Shown here piece after piece: positions 63,986 through 64,000 of a DNA stretch of 64,000 nucleotides. Under the pieces are notes generated by a model that worked only from the letters and a program-made list of their open reading frames with translations, did not search any database and had not been told where the DNA came from. A program made the position numbers and the translations under genes. Location of the stretch: positions 434,001 to 498,000 of the forward strand of contig NZ_QEXV01000001.1 of the NCBI RefSeq assembly GCF_003122085.1, read 5' to 3'. Origin of the DNA: Marinicauda salina (GTDB lineage: Bacteria; Pseudomonadota; Alphaproteobacteria; Caulobacterales; Maricaulaceae). Within the stretch, counting starts at the first letter, position 1. Each line of letters begins with the position of its first letter.

Positions 63986-64000
63986 ACGCCGCTTCGATGC

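Overview
The window is a very GC-rich (roughly 70 percent), densely coding stretch of an alphaproteobacterial chromosome. Gene content points to the Caulobacterales/Maricaulales side of the class: a CC0125/CC1285-type lipoprotein, Usg, a DUF1134 (EipA-like) protein, a Fur-type operator rather than an obvious RirA/Irr site, a TonB-dependent receptor, and the alphaproteobacterial order mutS-glnD-murJ-trpS divergent from a MaeB-type malic enzyme. This placement is an inference from gene families, not a tree. No phage, transposase, CRISPR array or rRNA operon was seen; one tRNA (Leu, CAG) is present.

Layout. 0-10 kb: the tail of a ComM/YifB ATPase, a secreted M28 peptidase, a hybrid histidine kinase followed by AmpG, then queG with a GST, a zinc-type CDF transporter, uppP and an NDUFA9-like SDR. 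10-16.4 kb: tRNA-Leu, a small membrane protein, RNase D and the classic envelope/nitrogen cluster lptC-lptA-lptB-rpoN-hpf-ptsN. 16.4-26.7 kb: an isoaspartyl peptidase, two SDRs, a SpoIIAA-like protein, an iron-regulated FecA-like receptor with two upstream Fur-box-like sites and a bidirectional terminator, small envelope proteins, and a pair of glycosyltransferases. 26.9-36.4 kb: the translation cluster infC / rpmI-rplT-pheS-pheT. It is interrupted twice: by three tandem paralogous secreted repeat proteins (2, 1 and 5 copies of a PPC-like domain, 27.5-31.3 kb) between infC and rpmI, and by a membrane-anchored unknown protein between pheS and pheT. 36.4-42.9 kb: a repeat-packed intergenic region, an unknown polytopic membrane protein, DUF1134, lepA, an HNH nuclease with an unassigned N-terminal domain, and a PCu(A)C copper chaperone. 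43-55 kb: trpS, murJ, glnD and mutS on the minus strand, then maeB and a dicarboxylate symporter. 55-64 kb: unknown small proteins, gshB, ffh, and rpsP-rimM-trmD-rplS. This last operon is interrupted by a reverse-strand GIY-YIG nuclease flanked by two complex palindromic elements and by a divergent TonB-C-like orphan protein; a second such orphan is coupled to ffh.

Functional themes are translation (tRNA synthetases, ribosomal proteins, IF-3, LepA, RimM, TrmD, SRP, HPF), envelope biogenesis (Lpt, UppP, MurJ, AmpG, GT4/GT9, DUF1134) and nitrogen/phosphotransfer regulation (RpoN, PtsN, GlnD). The less ordinary material is the PPC-like repeat trio, infC starting at AUA, several families of intergenic palindromic repeats (one showing compensatory change between copies), and unknown ORFs lying inside conserved operons and often next to those repeats.
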